A DNA stretch of 47,643 nt from Candidatus Thalassarchaeum sp. (GTDB lineage: Archaea > Thermoplasmatota > Poseidoniia > Poseidoniales > Thalassarchaeaceae), in assembly GCA_022449345.1 (NCBI GenBank), contig JAKURL010000001.1, positions 78,211 to 125,853 of the forward strand, written 5' to 3'. The notes below the pieces were generated by a model, which saw only the letters and a program-made list of their open reading frames with translations, searched no databases and had not been told where the DNA came from. The position numbers were made by a program, and so were the translations under genes. This document shows positions 1-8,421 of this stretch, piece after piece (position 1 is the first letter of the stretch; the number at the start of each line of letters is the position of its first letter).

Positions 1-3000
1 TACTAGCGTTGGCATTAATTCCTTCTAGCGACACAGTTAGATTTGGTGAAGGTGTGATATTGAAATTGAAATCAAGGGTATCCGGTCTTAGGTGGTATTC
101 TGGATTACTAGCATTGTTCAAATCATTTTGGTGCCAACCTAGGAATGCTAGGCTAGCATTAATCACTCCTAAAGGCTCATTTTCTGCTATTAGAACATTG
201 AATTCAAAATATCCACCTGAGCCTACATCTGCAATTAGGTTCACATCTCCATCCTGTGTAGTAGTATAATTCAGAAGAACCTGTAGGGTATCTAGCATCG
301 CTGGATCGGTTTGAGGAGAATTTGCCCAAGCTAAGTTGCCGGTCACAGTTGAATTTACTCCAATCCCCAACATTGGTTGATTAGCAGGAGCGGGGCTACT
401 GATTGACAAATTAACATCATCTGTGATGTTTATTGTCCAAAGGAATGAAATTCCTTGTACGCCCACATACCCTTGTCTTTGGGTTAACACGACTAAGGAA
501 CCGTAACCCGGCTGAATCATTTCTGATGGTGAGCCGTTGAAAGAAAAGAACCCCTCTGAATCGGTGGTTGTTGTGCCAATCAATCTGTTTGCCAAAGCGG
601 CGCTACCAGGAACATTTGCCGTCTCATTATCTGGAACCAAGTACAGTTCTAGGACGATGCCCTCTATGGTTGAGGCATTACTAGCAAACTGGAGTGTTCC
701 GTTTAGGGAAATATTTCCTGATGAGTAATCTCTCTCCAATGAATCTGGAGACCAAGTTTCATCCACAACTTCGACAACAGACATTTCTGGGCAGGCTTGG
801 AATGGTATCCAGCCAAGGTCCAATTCGCCCTGATTCGCATTTGTTTGCAGATGTACCTCAACCCACCATGAGAAGTCATTACCATAAACTTCGAATCCAT
901 TATCGACCCAAGTTCCTCCGGAGAAACCTGTAACTTTTCTTGTTGGTAGTCCAATACTTCTCAGCATAGCTGTGAAGATGGTTGCAAATTCATCGCAATC
1001 ACCCTCATGGGCTTCTTCGAGAATCCAAACCGACGTGTCATCAAGTGAACTAGAGATGCCAGAGGAACTTCGATTCACATTCGAACCTGCATGATTTCTT
1101 AGAAAGGTGGTTGTGTTATTGCCGTTGATGAGAAACTGTTGAATGGCCTCAACTTGATCCCACGCTGATGTCCAACCGCTTTCGTTGAGCACCGACCATG
1201 AAATCTTAGTAATGTTGTTAAAACCTCTGTAATCGGTAGCATAAGAGCTATTTTGGAAGGCGGTTGTATTATCCCGAATTGCATCTGTCATAGTAATTTG
1301 AGGTGCCGTAACATATAGCTGGTCTACAATCGAAGAAGCAATCAATACATCCCGAGTATAATTTGAGAAATTTAAGCCTGCGTCTACATCACTCCAACCT
1401 GTAAAATTAACCGCATTATATGGAGCAATCAATTCTTCACCGGGGTTTAAAATTCCGTTGTTTAAAAACGAAATTTCCCATGAATGTAGGGCGGAGTTAT
1501 CCCAAAAGTCCTGATGGGCAACCCCTTGAAGAGTTGACCAACTTGGGAACATTGGAGTGTATCCAACTAAACTGGTATTGACTCCCCATGAAGCACCGGT
1601 GTAATAGTCGTAGGTATGCCAACGCCAATAATGCGTAATGTTGTAATCAATTCCAGTGGTTGTATTCTCAGCGAAGAAGTATAGCATATTTGTCGAGATA
1701 TCATCTGTAGGATTCCAAGGGTCTAATTGCGAGTCGACACAACCATTATCCCAATATTCTGGGAGACATTCATCCCCGTCAGGTATCCCCCCTCCATCCG
1801 TATCGGGATCTAACCAATCCGTGCCTATTTCTTGTTCGATGGTATCTGGAATTCCGTCACCATCTGTATCGAGTGGGTGCAAGTCGTCGTCGGGATTATT
1901 CTGAGGATTTGTGCCATCTAGATATTCTTGATAGTCGATTACTCCACCATTGTCGGTATCGGAATTATTCCATAATGTGGTGTAGTTATCTAGAGTCATA
2001 TTTCCTCCTTCGATACCGAAAATCAGTTGACAACCAGTAGTATTTTCGAACCAATTATTCAGTCCATCGCCGTCGAAATCTGCAAGATTATCGCAAGGCT
2101 GCAATGGATCGGTTCCGTTAATTACCTCATCAAGATCGTTTACTCCATCTCCGTCAGAATCTACAAGCCACGGTACTGAGTCAAAACCCCAAGAGGCAAG
2201 AGATTCCTCCCAATCTGCTAATCCATCACCATCTGTATCAAGGTAATCATCATCACAATGGGGTTCATTGGCTGAACCCAAAGAAACATCCCAACACCAC
2301 GAACCGTTCAATACGACTACATACAAAGCATCAGAAGGCATAGTGATAGATACGGATTGGAGAATATTTCCATCGATTGAAGAATATTGGAATGGAGTTC
2401 TAGTTCCCGTCCCAGATTCAAAATAGGCCATAGGGGCTGAGTTTTGCCGCCAGTCTAGTGGCGTTGGATCTAACTTAGTAGTATTGTTTACAGTTAAGGA
2501 AAAGTCAACAGGAAGCCATGCCACAATATCGAGATATAATTCGTAGGTGGAGGTGCACGGATCCGTAGCATGGGCTGGAGTTAACTCGGTTCCATCATCA
2601 ATACCTCCTCCATCTGTATCCGCAACATCCCAAAGCGTACAGGTAGCATTTTCTTCCCAATTCTGTATCCCGTCGCCATCAAAATCACCTGAGTCTTCTA
2701 TCCGCGTTGGATCGGTTTCGTTTAGGTCTACGACTCCGTTAAAATTCGTATCCTCTTCACCATCATCGAATTGATCGCCGTCTGTATTGTTGTTGCGAGG
2801 GTCAGAGGCTTGGGGCGGATTTCCATATGAACCATTGACTTCTACACCATCTGAAATCCCATCTCCATCGGTATCGACATGTGTGGGGTCCGTCAACAGA
2901 ATCAATGCTTCGTATGAATCATTCAATCCATCTCCATCGGTGTCATTGTTGTTGGGGTCAGTGTAGGTTATGCCATCAACCTCGGCAGTGAATAGACCAC

Positions 3001-3901
3001 ATGGTGGTGAACCCGGACCCAGTGCTAATACTGGATTACATGGGGATTCGGTACTAGTTCGATTTTCAGGCCCAGGCCTCCAGTATTGAATTGGTGGATT
3101 TGTAGTTCCATTCCTTGTATCCCATGCTGGATTTACATATTCATAGAGATTGATTAATCCATCACCATCGGGATCTCCGGCGGTACCATCATCCCCAGAG
3201 TTTGAGGTCGGATCGAGGTTGTTTGCCACCTCCCAACCGTCTGGCATCCCGTCACCATCGGTATCCCATCCATCTGGGTCTTCATCAATGGAATTGTCAC
3301 CATCGTCATCATCGCTAGCACAATCGGCGTCGCCATCTTTGTCGCCATCCCAACCATCTACCATTCCGTCATGGTCGTCATCAAATGTATTGAAGCACAA
3401 ATTTCCTCTCGGATCCTCATCAACTCCGTCTGAGTTTAACCCTTGAATAAGTTGCATCGCGCTCTCTTCGTCCCAATTGCTAACTGGGACAGTACCGTTC
3501 CACCAAACTCCATTGTCAAGTTCATTTGGTGTTGTTGCTGAGTCCCAATTAGAAGGAATGCCATACTGATATTCATTTAGATTTGTAAGAGAATCCCCGT
3601 CTGGATCTCCAGTAGAGCCATTAATTCCAGAAGCAGAAAGAGGGTCTAGGCCGTACTGCCACTCCCAACCATCAGGTAGTCCATCATTATCTGAATCCCA
3701 GTCTTGAGGTTGGGTGTTGATGTAATACTCAAGACCGTAAGGAAGACCATCTCCATCGGAGTCTGTTGATCCTCTCACCTCCCATGAAGCGAATTCAATA
3801 GCTGAGTACGAAGTGAGTAACATCAAGAGGCTGAAAATAACCGCTGAACGTTCCTTTCTTCTAGAAATTGCAACATGATTCTGATTCGAATTGCCGAACA
3901 T
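1..3901 (-). CDS. giant secreted TSP3-repeat protein with transglutaminase-like domain (3' truncated by window)
   Basis: Reading the minus strand from the ATG at 3901 gives 1300 codons without a stop before the window edge; the C-terminus is missing. A GAGGGTG Shine-Dalgarno lies 6 nt before the ATG. The N-terminus has a basic stretch (SRRKER) and a hydrophobic segment (about residues 18-35), a likely signal peptide. Roughly residues 45-760 carry many Asp/Asn-rich calcium-loop repeats of the thrombospondin type 3 style (for example DTDGDGISDGVEV). A transglutaminase-like core follows: GDCDEFA with Cys969, WVEVHLQ with His1017 and ELDLGW with Asp1028, the expected Cys-His-Asp order. After it come beta-rich segments resembling Ig or carboxypeptidase-regulatory folds. 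It is probably exported and calcium-stabilised, acting in peptide cleavage or crosslinking at the surface; the substrate is unknown. It lies downstream of the other large surface protein, on the same strand. Confidence 0.85.
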   Translation of the reverse strand, partial: MFGNSNQNHVAISRRKERSAVIFSLLMLLTSYSAIEFASWEVRGSTDSDGDGLPYGLEYYINTQPQDWDSDNDGLPDGWEWQYGLDPLSASGINGSTGDPDGDSLTNLNEYQYGIPSNWDSATTPNELDNGVWWNGTVPVSNWDEESAMQLIQGLNSDGVDEDPRGNLCFNTFDDDHDGMVDGWDGDKDGDADCASDDDDGDNSIDEDPDGWDTDGDGMPDGWEVANNLDPTSNSGDDGTAGDPDGDGLINLYEYVNPAWDTRNGTTNPPIQYWRPGPENRTSTESPCNPVLALGPGSPPCGLFTAEVDGITYTDPNNNDTDGDGLNDSYEALILLTDPTHVDTDGDGISDGVEVNGSYGNPPQASDPRNNNTDGDQFDDGEEDTNFNGVVDLNETDPTRIEDSGDFDGDGIQNWEENATCTLWDVADTDGGGIDDGTELTPAHATDPCTSTYELYLDIVAWLPVDFSLTVNNTTKLDPTPLDWRQNSAPMAYFESGTGTRTPFQYSSIDGNILQSVSITMPSDALYVVVLNGSWCWDVSLGSANEPHCDDDYLDTDGDGLADWEESLASWGFDSVPWLVDSDGDGVNDLDEVINGTDPLQPCDNLADFDGDGLNNWFENTTGCQLIFGIEGGNMTLDNYTTLWNNSDTDNGGVIDYQEYLDGTNPQNNPDDDLHPLDTDGDGIPDTIEQEIGTDWLDPDTDGGGIPDGDECLPEYWDNGCVDSQLDPWNPTDDISTNMLYFFAENTTTGIDYNITHYWRWHTYDYYTGASWGVNTSLVGYTPMFPSWSTLQGVAHQDFWDNSALHSWEISFLNNGILNPGEELIAPYNAVNFTGWSDVDAGLNFSNYTRDVLIASSIVDQLYVTAPQITMTDAIRDNTTAFQNSSYATDYRGFNNITKISWSVLNESGWTSAWDQVEAIQQFLINGNNTTTFLRNHAGSNVNRSSSGISSSLDDTSVWILEEAHEGDCDEFATIFTAMLRSIGLPTRKVTGFSGGTWVDNGFEVYGNDFSWWVEVHLQTNANQGELDLGWIPFQACPEMSVVEVVDETWSPDSLERDYSSGNISLNGTLQFASNASTIEGIVLELYLVPDNETANVPGSAALANRLIGTTTTDSEGFFSFNGSPSEMIQPGYGSLVVLTQRQGYVGVQGISFLWTINITDDVNLSISSPAPANQPMLGIGVNSTVTGNLAWANSPQTDPAMLDTLQVLLNYTTTQDGDVNLIADVGSGGYFEFNVLIAENEPLGVINASLAFLGWHQNDLNNASNPEYHLRPDTLDFNFNITPSPNLTVSLEGINANAS

Positions 3902-3916
3902 GATGCACACCCTCTA

Positions 3917-3929
3917 CCGCCTACGGCGG
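3917..3929 (-). other. small inverted repeat in leader of the TSP3/transglutaminase gene
   Basis: Perfect 5-bp arms (CCGCC / GGCGG) flank a 3-nt loop, 16 nt before the ATG of the minus-strand giant protein and just upstream of its GAGGGTG ribosome site. It could fold in the mRNA between the two large surface-protein genes. No T-tract follows, so a terminator is not supported. The role is unknown. Confidence 0.4.
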
Positions 3930-3955
3930 TTCATACGGGTCTTAAGCGGAATGGA

Positions 3956-3973
3956 GCGTCGTTCGGACGATGC
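3956..3973 (-). other. intercistronic stem-loop after the 981-aa surface protein
   Basis: GCGTCGT and ACGATGC pair into a 7-bp stem (one G-U pair) with a 4-nt loop, 12 nt downstream of the stop codon at 3986-3988 of the upstream minus-strand gene. It may be a processing or partial-termination element between the two surface-protein genes; this is inferred from position and pairing only. Confidence 0.4.
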
Positions 3974-3985
3974 TCGAAGGTTAAT

Positions 3986-6931
3986 TCAGACTAGTTCTAT
4001 GTCATCATCGTCGTAAACCATCTCATCGGGTTCTTCTTCCTCGACTGTTGCTGTTTCTAATTCGTCTTCAGCATCCTCGTCCTCTTCATCATCACCATCT
4101 TCGTTCATGGCTTCGAGCAGGGCCAAATGCGCAGCCCATTTCCTGCGGTTCATCCTGCTCTGAATTCCTGCAAACATTAGAAGAATTGCTACAACCATTA
4201 CAATTAATGTTGAGGCTCGCGGGTTGGTTATTTCGTTAATCAAACGGTCAAATATTCCGTCTATACCTACTACCATATTCAGTTTCTTTTCTGCGGTGAA
4301 TTCGTCAGGCCAACTCTGCTCGGTATCATGTGGTTCAGCAGTGATAGTAATAGTCACCTGATCGCCATTGTTTGCCGAAGATGGGACTGAGACTTCCAGA
4401 ATGAAAGTAACCTCTTCGAATGCGTCCAATTCAATCAATCTAGAGCCGGTGGGGCCCCCGATGTCAACATTCCAGCCATTGCCTCCACTAACCTCAGTGT
4501 CTAGAAGAACAATCAGTGGACTGTTGCCCTTGTTGCGGATTTCGAATTGGAAATCATAGAGGCCACCTGGGGCTAATTTCCGATTCGATGTGACCTGTAC
4601 AATTGTCAAATCCGGTTGATCAGCATCAACTTCGAAAACCATTGGCAAATCGAAGTATCTGGGGTATGAGTCCGAAGTGTCTTCCTTAATTCGTAGGTAA
4701 ACCGTGTGATTGCCGACAACTACCTGATCGGTAAGAGTGACTTCGACAAAAACCTCGGTAAAGTCACCGGGACCTAATGACACCTGAGGTACTGCCGAAC
4801 CATTTTGGTCTAAGATTCGATATTCCCACTGGCCATATGCAGCCAATCTGTCGGTATTCTCAGGTAGGCTTGCTGGATTGATGATTTGCCATTGAGTAGC
4901 TGATTCTCCGCTGGTCATACTATTTGTTATGCGAGCGCGAAGATTGACTTGGGGGTCACTAAGACTTGAGCAAAGTGACACTTGGATATGGCCAAGAGGA
5001 GTCCCATCACAGTCCTGTGATACTTCTGCTCTAATTCCAAATGTTCTCTGGATTGTGAATTCAACAGTTGTCCTAAGCGATGCATTTCCGCTGCTGACAA
5101 CCTCAACCTCGATCATTCCGATATCTGGGTCTTCTCTGTCAGCGGATGGCTTTACGTTGAATCTTAGAATCTTAGTTGAATGCCGTTCGAGTGGTGGAAT
5201 GTGGAAGGTGCCATCTCCATCGTCTTCGAGAATCCTCGAGCCGGTGTCATTGTCGTAGATTTGGATGATGGATTTAGAGCGCTTGAGAATATCGACTCTG
5301 AAATCATCCGTATCGAATCCGGTGTTGAAAATCTCCAGAAGGAAGGTTGTGAATTGATTTTCCTCTACATATCTTGGGATGTTTGGGTCGATATCTTCTG
5401 GTCGGCTAGAGTTGGCGATTGGGATGTCGTGATCTTCGTTCCAAATCGATACATCAGGTGGTTGATAGACTTCGAGTTTTTCTAAATCTAGGGTAAGTAG
5501 GTCTTGGTGTACTACCGTCTGCACGCCCTCAATTGTAGCTTCAGCAACTGCCCTAATCTCAATTTTATCCGGTGCGCCAGTCAAATCATCTGGGGCGGTT
5601 ATCGTCAGAATTGGATTGAGTATGTCCCCTCCTGAATTCAAAGTATATCCTCCCGGAGAATCGAATTCGTCGAGCCATGCGCTACCTAGATTGGTAAGCA
5701 ACTCAAGTTCTACAGTCATTGACTTGGTCGAGTCTCCTCGATGGACCAACTGTAATGGAATAGGGGTAGTCTCACCCGGAGCCACGTATTCTACTGTTCT
5801 ATCTTCACGATGGTTGATTGCAACTCCCCATTGTTTCATTTCAACGGGTTCGTGCTCAACGAGGAATGCATTACCCTGCACATCAGTGATTTCCAATTCT
5901 ACGGTATATTCACCAGATGGAAGCCCACTTGGATAAGTCCACGTATAGGTGCCAAAAATACCTTGGCTGGTATCTCTAATTCCATCATCATCTGATGAGA
6001 CTTCGTGGTCTACGCGATAATTGCCATTCGGATCTCGCATGAGTAATCTAATTGAATCCATGTCCTCCCGACCGAATGCACTCTTTACATCAAATGAGAA
6101 TTGCATGGTTCGATCTGCCAGAACGTCATTAGGATACCATTCTAACTCGACTCCGTCGGCCAACTCTGCTCCATCTCGTTGAAGTAGCACCTCACTATCT
6201 GCAACGGCGTTGGTCTCAACTTCCATCTGTGAATAGCGGTTGCTTTCCCCATCGATTTCGTTCCAAGCAACCTCGGCTTCGCAACTGCTACCAAATGGAC
6301 CACCTGAGCTTTCACAGCCAGACATTTCGGCTGAAATCGAAACAGTTAGGTGACCATCGTCATCAATCTCAAAGGTTTCCTTGTCATCGTCTAGGATAAC
6401 TTCGAAGAGTTCATGATCGTAATTACAGGAATTAGTTATTCCAGGATTACAAGCTTCAGTTTCCCATGATTCAGAGCCAACTATTCCTTCCTTGGAACTC
6501 TCAATCACAATGTCCCAGGTGACTTGGGAATTACTCGGACCCTGTGCTCTAAGGAAAAATTGCACAGGAATGTAGAATTGGCCTGATGAAGAGCCGTGTT
6601 TGGGGCGACCGTGAACAATAAGGTAACTCGATAAATCGCCTGTGGTGAATTCGATTGATGATTCTAGAGCACTGGAACTGGATTGACCACCTGATTCTGG
6701 GACCATTGTGGTGATATGTCCGTCCCCACCTGAGGAGGAATTGACCTCTGCAAAATAGAGGGTGTATAGTTTGGACTCTATCTCATCTGAAGCCTCTGCA
6801 CGAGTGTTTGCAACAAGCCTTGCCGGCTCGGTCACTAAAGTGGCCAATTGAGGGGTAATCATCAGAATCGCTAGAAATACGGCTAGTTGCACGAACTTGC
6901 CCCGACGAATCGACACACTGCTAGCACTCAT
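3986..6931 (-). CDS. large secreted beta-domain protein with C-terminal membrane anchor
   Basis: A 981-residue protein. The N-terminus (about residues 10-32) is a hydrophobic signal sequence after SIRRGK. The body is an Asp/Ser-rich extracellular region with several segments that look like CARDB/NEW3-type Ig-like domains, such as LAPGGLYDFQFEIRNKGNSP near residue 810. Near the C-terminus is one transmembrane helix (about residues 905-923, STLIVMVVAILLMFAG), then basic RMNRRKW and a very acidic tail (EDGDDEEDEDAEDELE). The topology is therefore outside body, one anchor, acidic cytoplasmic tail. No catalytic motif is seen. It is probably a cell-surface structural, adhesion or scaffold protein. 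It lies upstream of the transglutaminase-like giant on the same strand with 84 bp between them, so the two may be co-expressed. The domain assignment is by eye. Confidence 0.8.
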   Translation of the reverse strand: MSASSVSIRRGKFVQLAVFLAILMITPQLATLVTEPARLVANTRAEASDEIESKLYTLYFAEVNSSSGGDGHITTMVPESGGQSSSSALESSIEFTTGDLSSYLIVHGRPKHGSSSGQFYIPVQFFLRAQGPSNSQVTWDIVIESSKEGIVGSESWETEACNPGITNSCNYDHELFEVILDDDKETFEIDDDGHLTVSISAEMSGCESSGGPFGSSCEAEVAWNEIDGESNRYSQMEVETNAVADSEVLLQRDGAELADGVELEWYPNDVLADRTMQFSFDVKSAFGREDMDSIRLLMRDPNGNYRVDHEVSSDDDGIRDTSQGIFGTYTWTYPSGLPSGEYTVELEITDVQGNAFLVEHEPVEMKQWGVAINHREDRTVEYVAPGETTPIPLQLVHRGDSTKSMTVELELLTNLGSAWLDEFDSPGGYTLNSGGDILNPILTITAPDDLTGAPDKIEIRAVAEATIEGVQTVVHQDLLTLDLEKLEVYQPPDVSIWNEDHDIPIANSSRPEDIDPNIPRYVEENQFTTFLLEIFNTGFDTDDFRVDILKRSKSIIQIYDNDTGSRILEDDGDGTFHIPPLERHSTKILRFNVKPSADREDPDIGMIEVEVVSSGNASLRTTVEFTIQRTFGIRAEVSQDCDGTPLGHIQVSLCSSLSDPQVNLRARITNSMTSGESATQWQIINPASLPENTDRLAAYGQWEYRILDQNGSAVPQVSLGPGDFTEVFVEVTLTDQVVVGNHTVYLRIKEDTSDSYPRYFDLPMVFEVDADQPDLTIVQVTSNRKLAPGGLYDFQFEIRNKGNSPLIVLLDTEVSGGNGWNVDIGGPTGSRLIELDAFEEVTFILEVSVPSSANNGDQVTITITAEPHDTEQSWPDEFTAEKKLNMVVGIDGIFDRLINEITNPRASTLIVMVVAILLMFAGIQSRMNRRKWAAHLALLEAMNEDGDDEEDEDAEDELETATVEEEEPDEMVYDDDDIELV

Positions 6932-7000
6932 CGCCTATCGGCACTCGGAGGGGTGTTAAAGCGTTCGTGAGGTCCGAGCGCCCTAAGCATCAGTTTTGAC

Positions 7001-7020
7001 ACGCCCCCAAGAGGGGGCGT
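7001..7020. other. GC-rich 8-bp perfect hairpin
   Basis: ACGCCCCC and GGGGGCGT form a perfect 8-bp stem with an AAGA loop on the plus strand. It lies between the start of the 981-aa surface protein (minus, 6931) and tRNA-Leu (plus, 7065). No T-run follows on either strand. It may stop minus-strand transcripts that come from the folB operon through the tRNA, or act in the promoter region of either neighbour. Confidence 0.5.
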
Positions 7021-7064
7021 ATGCTGCCGCTCGGTTCAAGTCTGATTAGGTGTTCAGAGACCTC

Positions 7065-7151
7065 GCAGGGGTACCCGAGCCTGGTCAAAGGGGCCGGACT
7101 TAAGCTCCGGTGCATAGAGCTTCGTGGGTTCAAATCCCACCCCCTGCACCA
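7065..7151 (+). tRNA. tRNA-Leu (UAA anticodon), CCA encoded
   Basis: The acceptor stem GCAGGGG (7065-7071) pairs with CCCCTGC (7141-7147), followed by discriminator A and an encoded CCA (7149-7151). The anticodon stem CCGGA/TCCGG (7094-7098, 7106-7110) encloses loop CTTAAGC with anticodon TAA at 7101-7103. The T-arm GTGGG-TTCAAAT-CCCAC lies at 7124-7140. A long variable arm of about 13 nt (7111-7123) marks a class II tRNA, consistent with leucine. No intron is visible. The CCA end directly abuts the stop codon of the convergent dihydroneopterin aldolase gene. Confidence 0.95.
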
Positions 7152-7553
7152 TTACTTCATTCGAGTGATTGAACAACCTAGTTGACCGTCCCCATCCAAG
7201 ACATCTAGTTTGGTGATTACAACAGTCGCGGCTTCTACCACACTAGGCTGTAAAATTCGATCCAATAATCGGTTTGCAACGGTCTCCAAAAGAGATGCCC
7301 GCTCTAAATTCAAAGTCTCGTCGAGTGCCGAGATAAGGTACTCATAATCGAGCACTTCAGTGATTTCATCAGATTCCGGCTCACTGTCGCCAGATAGCAT
7401 CACGTGAATGTCAAAGGATAGGTGCTGTGGAGAACCAAATTCATGTTCATGAACCCCGATGTCCAACTCGCGGATGACTTTCTCGAGAAATAAGGTAGTA
7501 ACCGCTTGATTTTGGGATAGGATTTGAATTAGCGCTTCTGAATGGGAACTCAT
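7152..7553 (-). CDS. folB: dihydroneopterin aldolase (FolB family)
   Basis: A 133-residue protein, the usual size for FolB. The N-terminal segment FLEKVIRELDIGVHEHEFG matches the family start (strand followed by the IGVxxxE/H region). The middle YEYLISALDETLNLERASLLE corresponds to the conserved D/Y-x-x-L...LLE substrate region, and the C-terminus has the usual strand pattern (VVITKLDVLDG). It cleaves dihydroneopterin to 6-hydroxymethyl-dihydropterin and glycolaldehyde in folate synthesis. Its ATG overlaps the stop of the upstream pteridine-reductase-like SDR (ATGA, 4 nt), indicating an operon and translational coupling. Its stop codon abuts the CCA of the opposing tRNA-Leu, so any 3' UTR is antisense to the tRNA. 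Confidence 0.85.
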   Translation of the reverse strand: MSSHSEALIQILSQNQAVTTLFLEKVIRELDIGVHEHEFGSPQHLSFDIHVMLSGDSEPESDEITEVLDYEYLISALDETLNLERASLLETVANRLLDRILQPSVVEAATVVITKLDVLDGDGQLGCSITRMK

Positions 7554-8317
7554 GAATTTTCCTCCGTTTCAAACACCACATCACGATCTCTAGACAGGAA
7601 TCTTTCCCCCGAATCGACAAATATTACCTGTCCAGTAACGGAATTTGCCTCAATGAGATAAGCCACAGCCTGAGCAATATCCTCTGGAGATGGACCATAG
7701 CCTAGTGGGCTCTCTGATTGAGCCCTGTTGAAACCCTCTTCAGTCTGCTCTGGGCTTGCGAGGGTGTGTCCTGGCGCTACTGCATTTACTCTGAGTTTGG
7801 GTGCAAGACCTCTAGCGAGAGCCTCAGTAATTCCTAGTAGGGCATAGCGAGAAGCAGTGTAGGAAAGATAATCTGGATTTGGAGCGGCTATTTGTTGGTC
7901 CAAGATATTGACCGCCGACCCGACTGAACCCTCTGGTAAATTCTGCAACAAAATGCGAGTAAGCATCAACGGTGCCTTGGCATTGACATCCATATGAGAA
8001 TTCCAAGACTCGGAATCGAAACTTTGGATGTCATCAAATTGGAATTTTGAGGCATTGTTCACCAGATGAGAAATTGGGCCAATTTGCGAAGATGCATCGG
8101 AGATAATTTTAGCGACGTCTTCCGGTTTCGATAAATCGCCCTTTACGGTGCAAGCATCGACGCCCATTTCTCGGATGCTCGCTGCTAGTGCTTCGGCTGC
8201 GTTCGATGACGAATTGTGGTGAACTGCCACTGAGTGGCCTTTTTGTCCTAGGTGAAGACAAATCGCAGCGCCAATTCTCTTGGCGCCTCCGGTCACGAGT
8301 GCAGCACTGCAAGCCAT
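7550..8317 (-). CDS. pteridine reductase-like SDR (FolM/PTR1 type)
   Basis: 255 residues from the ATG at 8317, which has GGAAGG upstream; a longer in-frame start at 8464 would overlap lipA and is not favoured. The dinucleotide site is TGGAKRIG (residues 9-16), with the Arg typical of FolM/PTR1 enzymes, and NNAS lies at 87-90. In the catalytic region Asp140 replaces the usual SDR Ser, as in PTR1 and FolM, and Tyr153 is present. The usual catalytic Lys, however, is Arg157 (YTASR), an unusual change. Expected role: NADPH-dependent reduction of dihydropterin or dihydrofolate. The overlap with folB supports a pterin/folate role. Alternatives are another SDR reaction or reduced activity because of the Lys-to-Arg change. 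Confidence 0.75.
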   Translation of the reverse strand: MACSAALVTGGAKRIGAAICLHLGQKGHSVAVHHNSSSNAAEALAASIREMGVDACTVKGDLSKPEDVAKIISDASSQIGPISHLVNNASKFQFDDIQSFDSESWNSHMDVNAKAPLMLTRILLQNLPEGSVGSAVNILDQQIAAPNPDYLSYTASRYALLGITEALARGLAPKLRVNAVAPGHTLASPEQTEEGFNRAQSESPLGYGPSPEDIAQAVAYLIEANSVTGQVIFVDSGERFLSRDRDVVFETEENS

Positions 8318-8339
8318 CCATCCTTCCGAGTGAAGTCTC

Positions 8340-8348
8340 GTATATCTC
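8340..8348 (-). promoter_or_regulatory. candidate TATA box for the pteridine reductase-folB operon
   Basis: AGATATACG on the minus strand sits about 25 nt upstream of the ATG at 8317 in the divergent intergenic region with lipA. The spacing would give a leaderless or near-leaderless transcript. The call rests only on position and AT-richness. Confidence 0.3.
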
Positions 8349-8421
8349 TCCTCGTTTTGAACGACCTCATCTAGAGGTTTGAGGCGAACGATTAACGCCG
8401 TATGTCCACTCCTCGTATTCG

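Noticed and set aside
9-3446. Several plus-strand ORFs of 60-100 aa, rich in Ser/Pro
   Set aside because: They are antisense shadows of the minus-strand giant; the Asp/Gly-rich repeats read as Ser/Pro on the other strand.
1780-3760. Short repeated DNA phrases such as ccatctccatcggt, resembling a repeat array
   Set aside because: They encode the calcium-loop repeats (DGDG), vary in spacing and stay in frame; not a CRISPR array.
7001-7020. Intrinsic terminator
   Set aside because: The stem is strong but no T-run follows on either strand.
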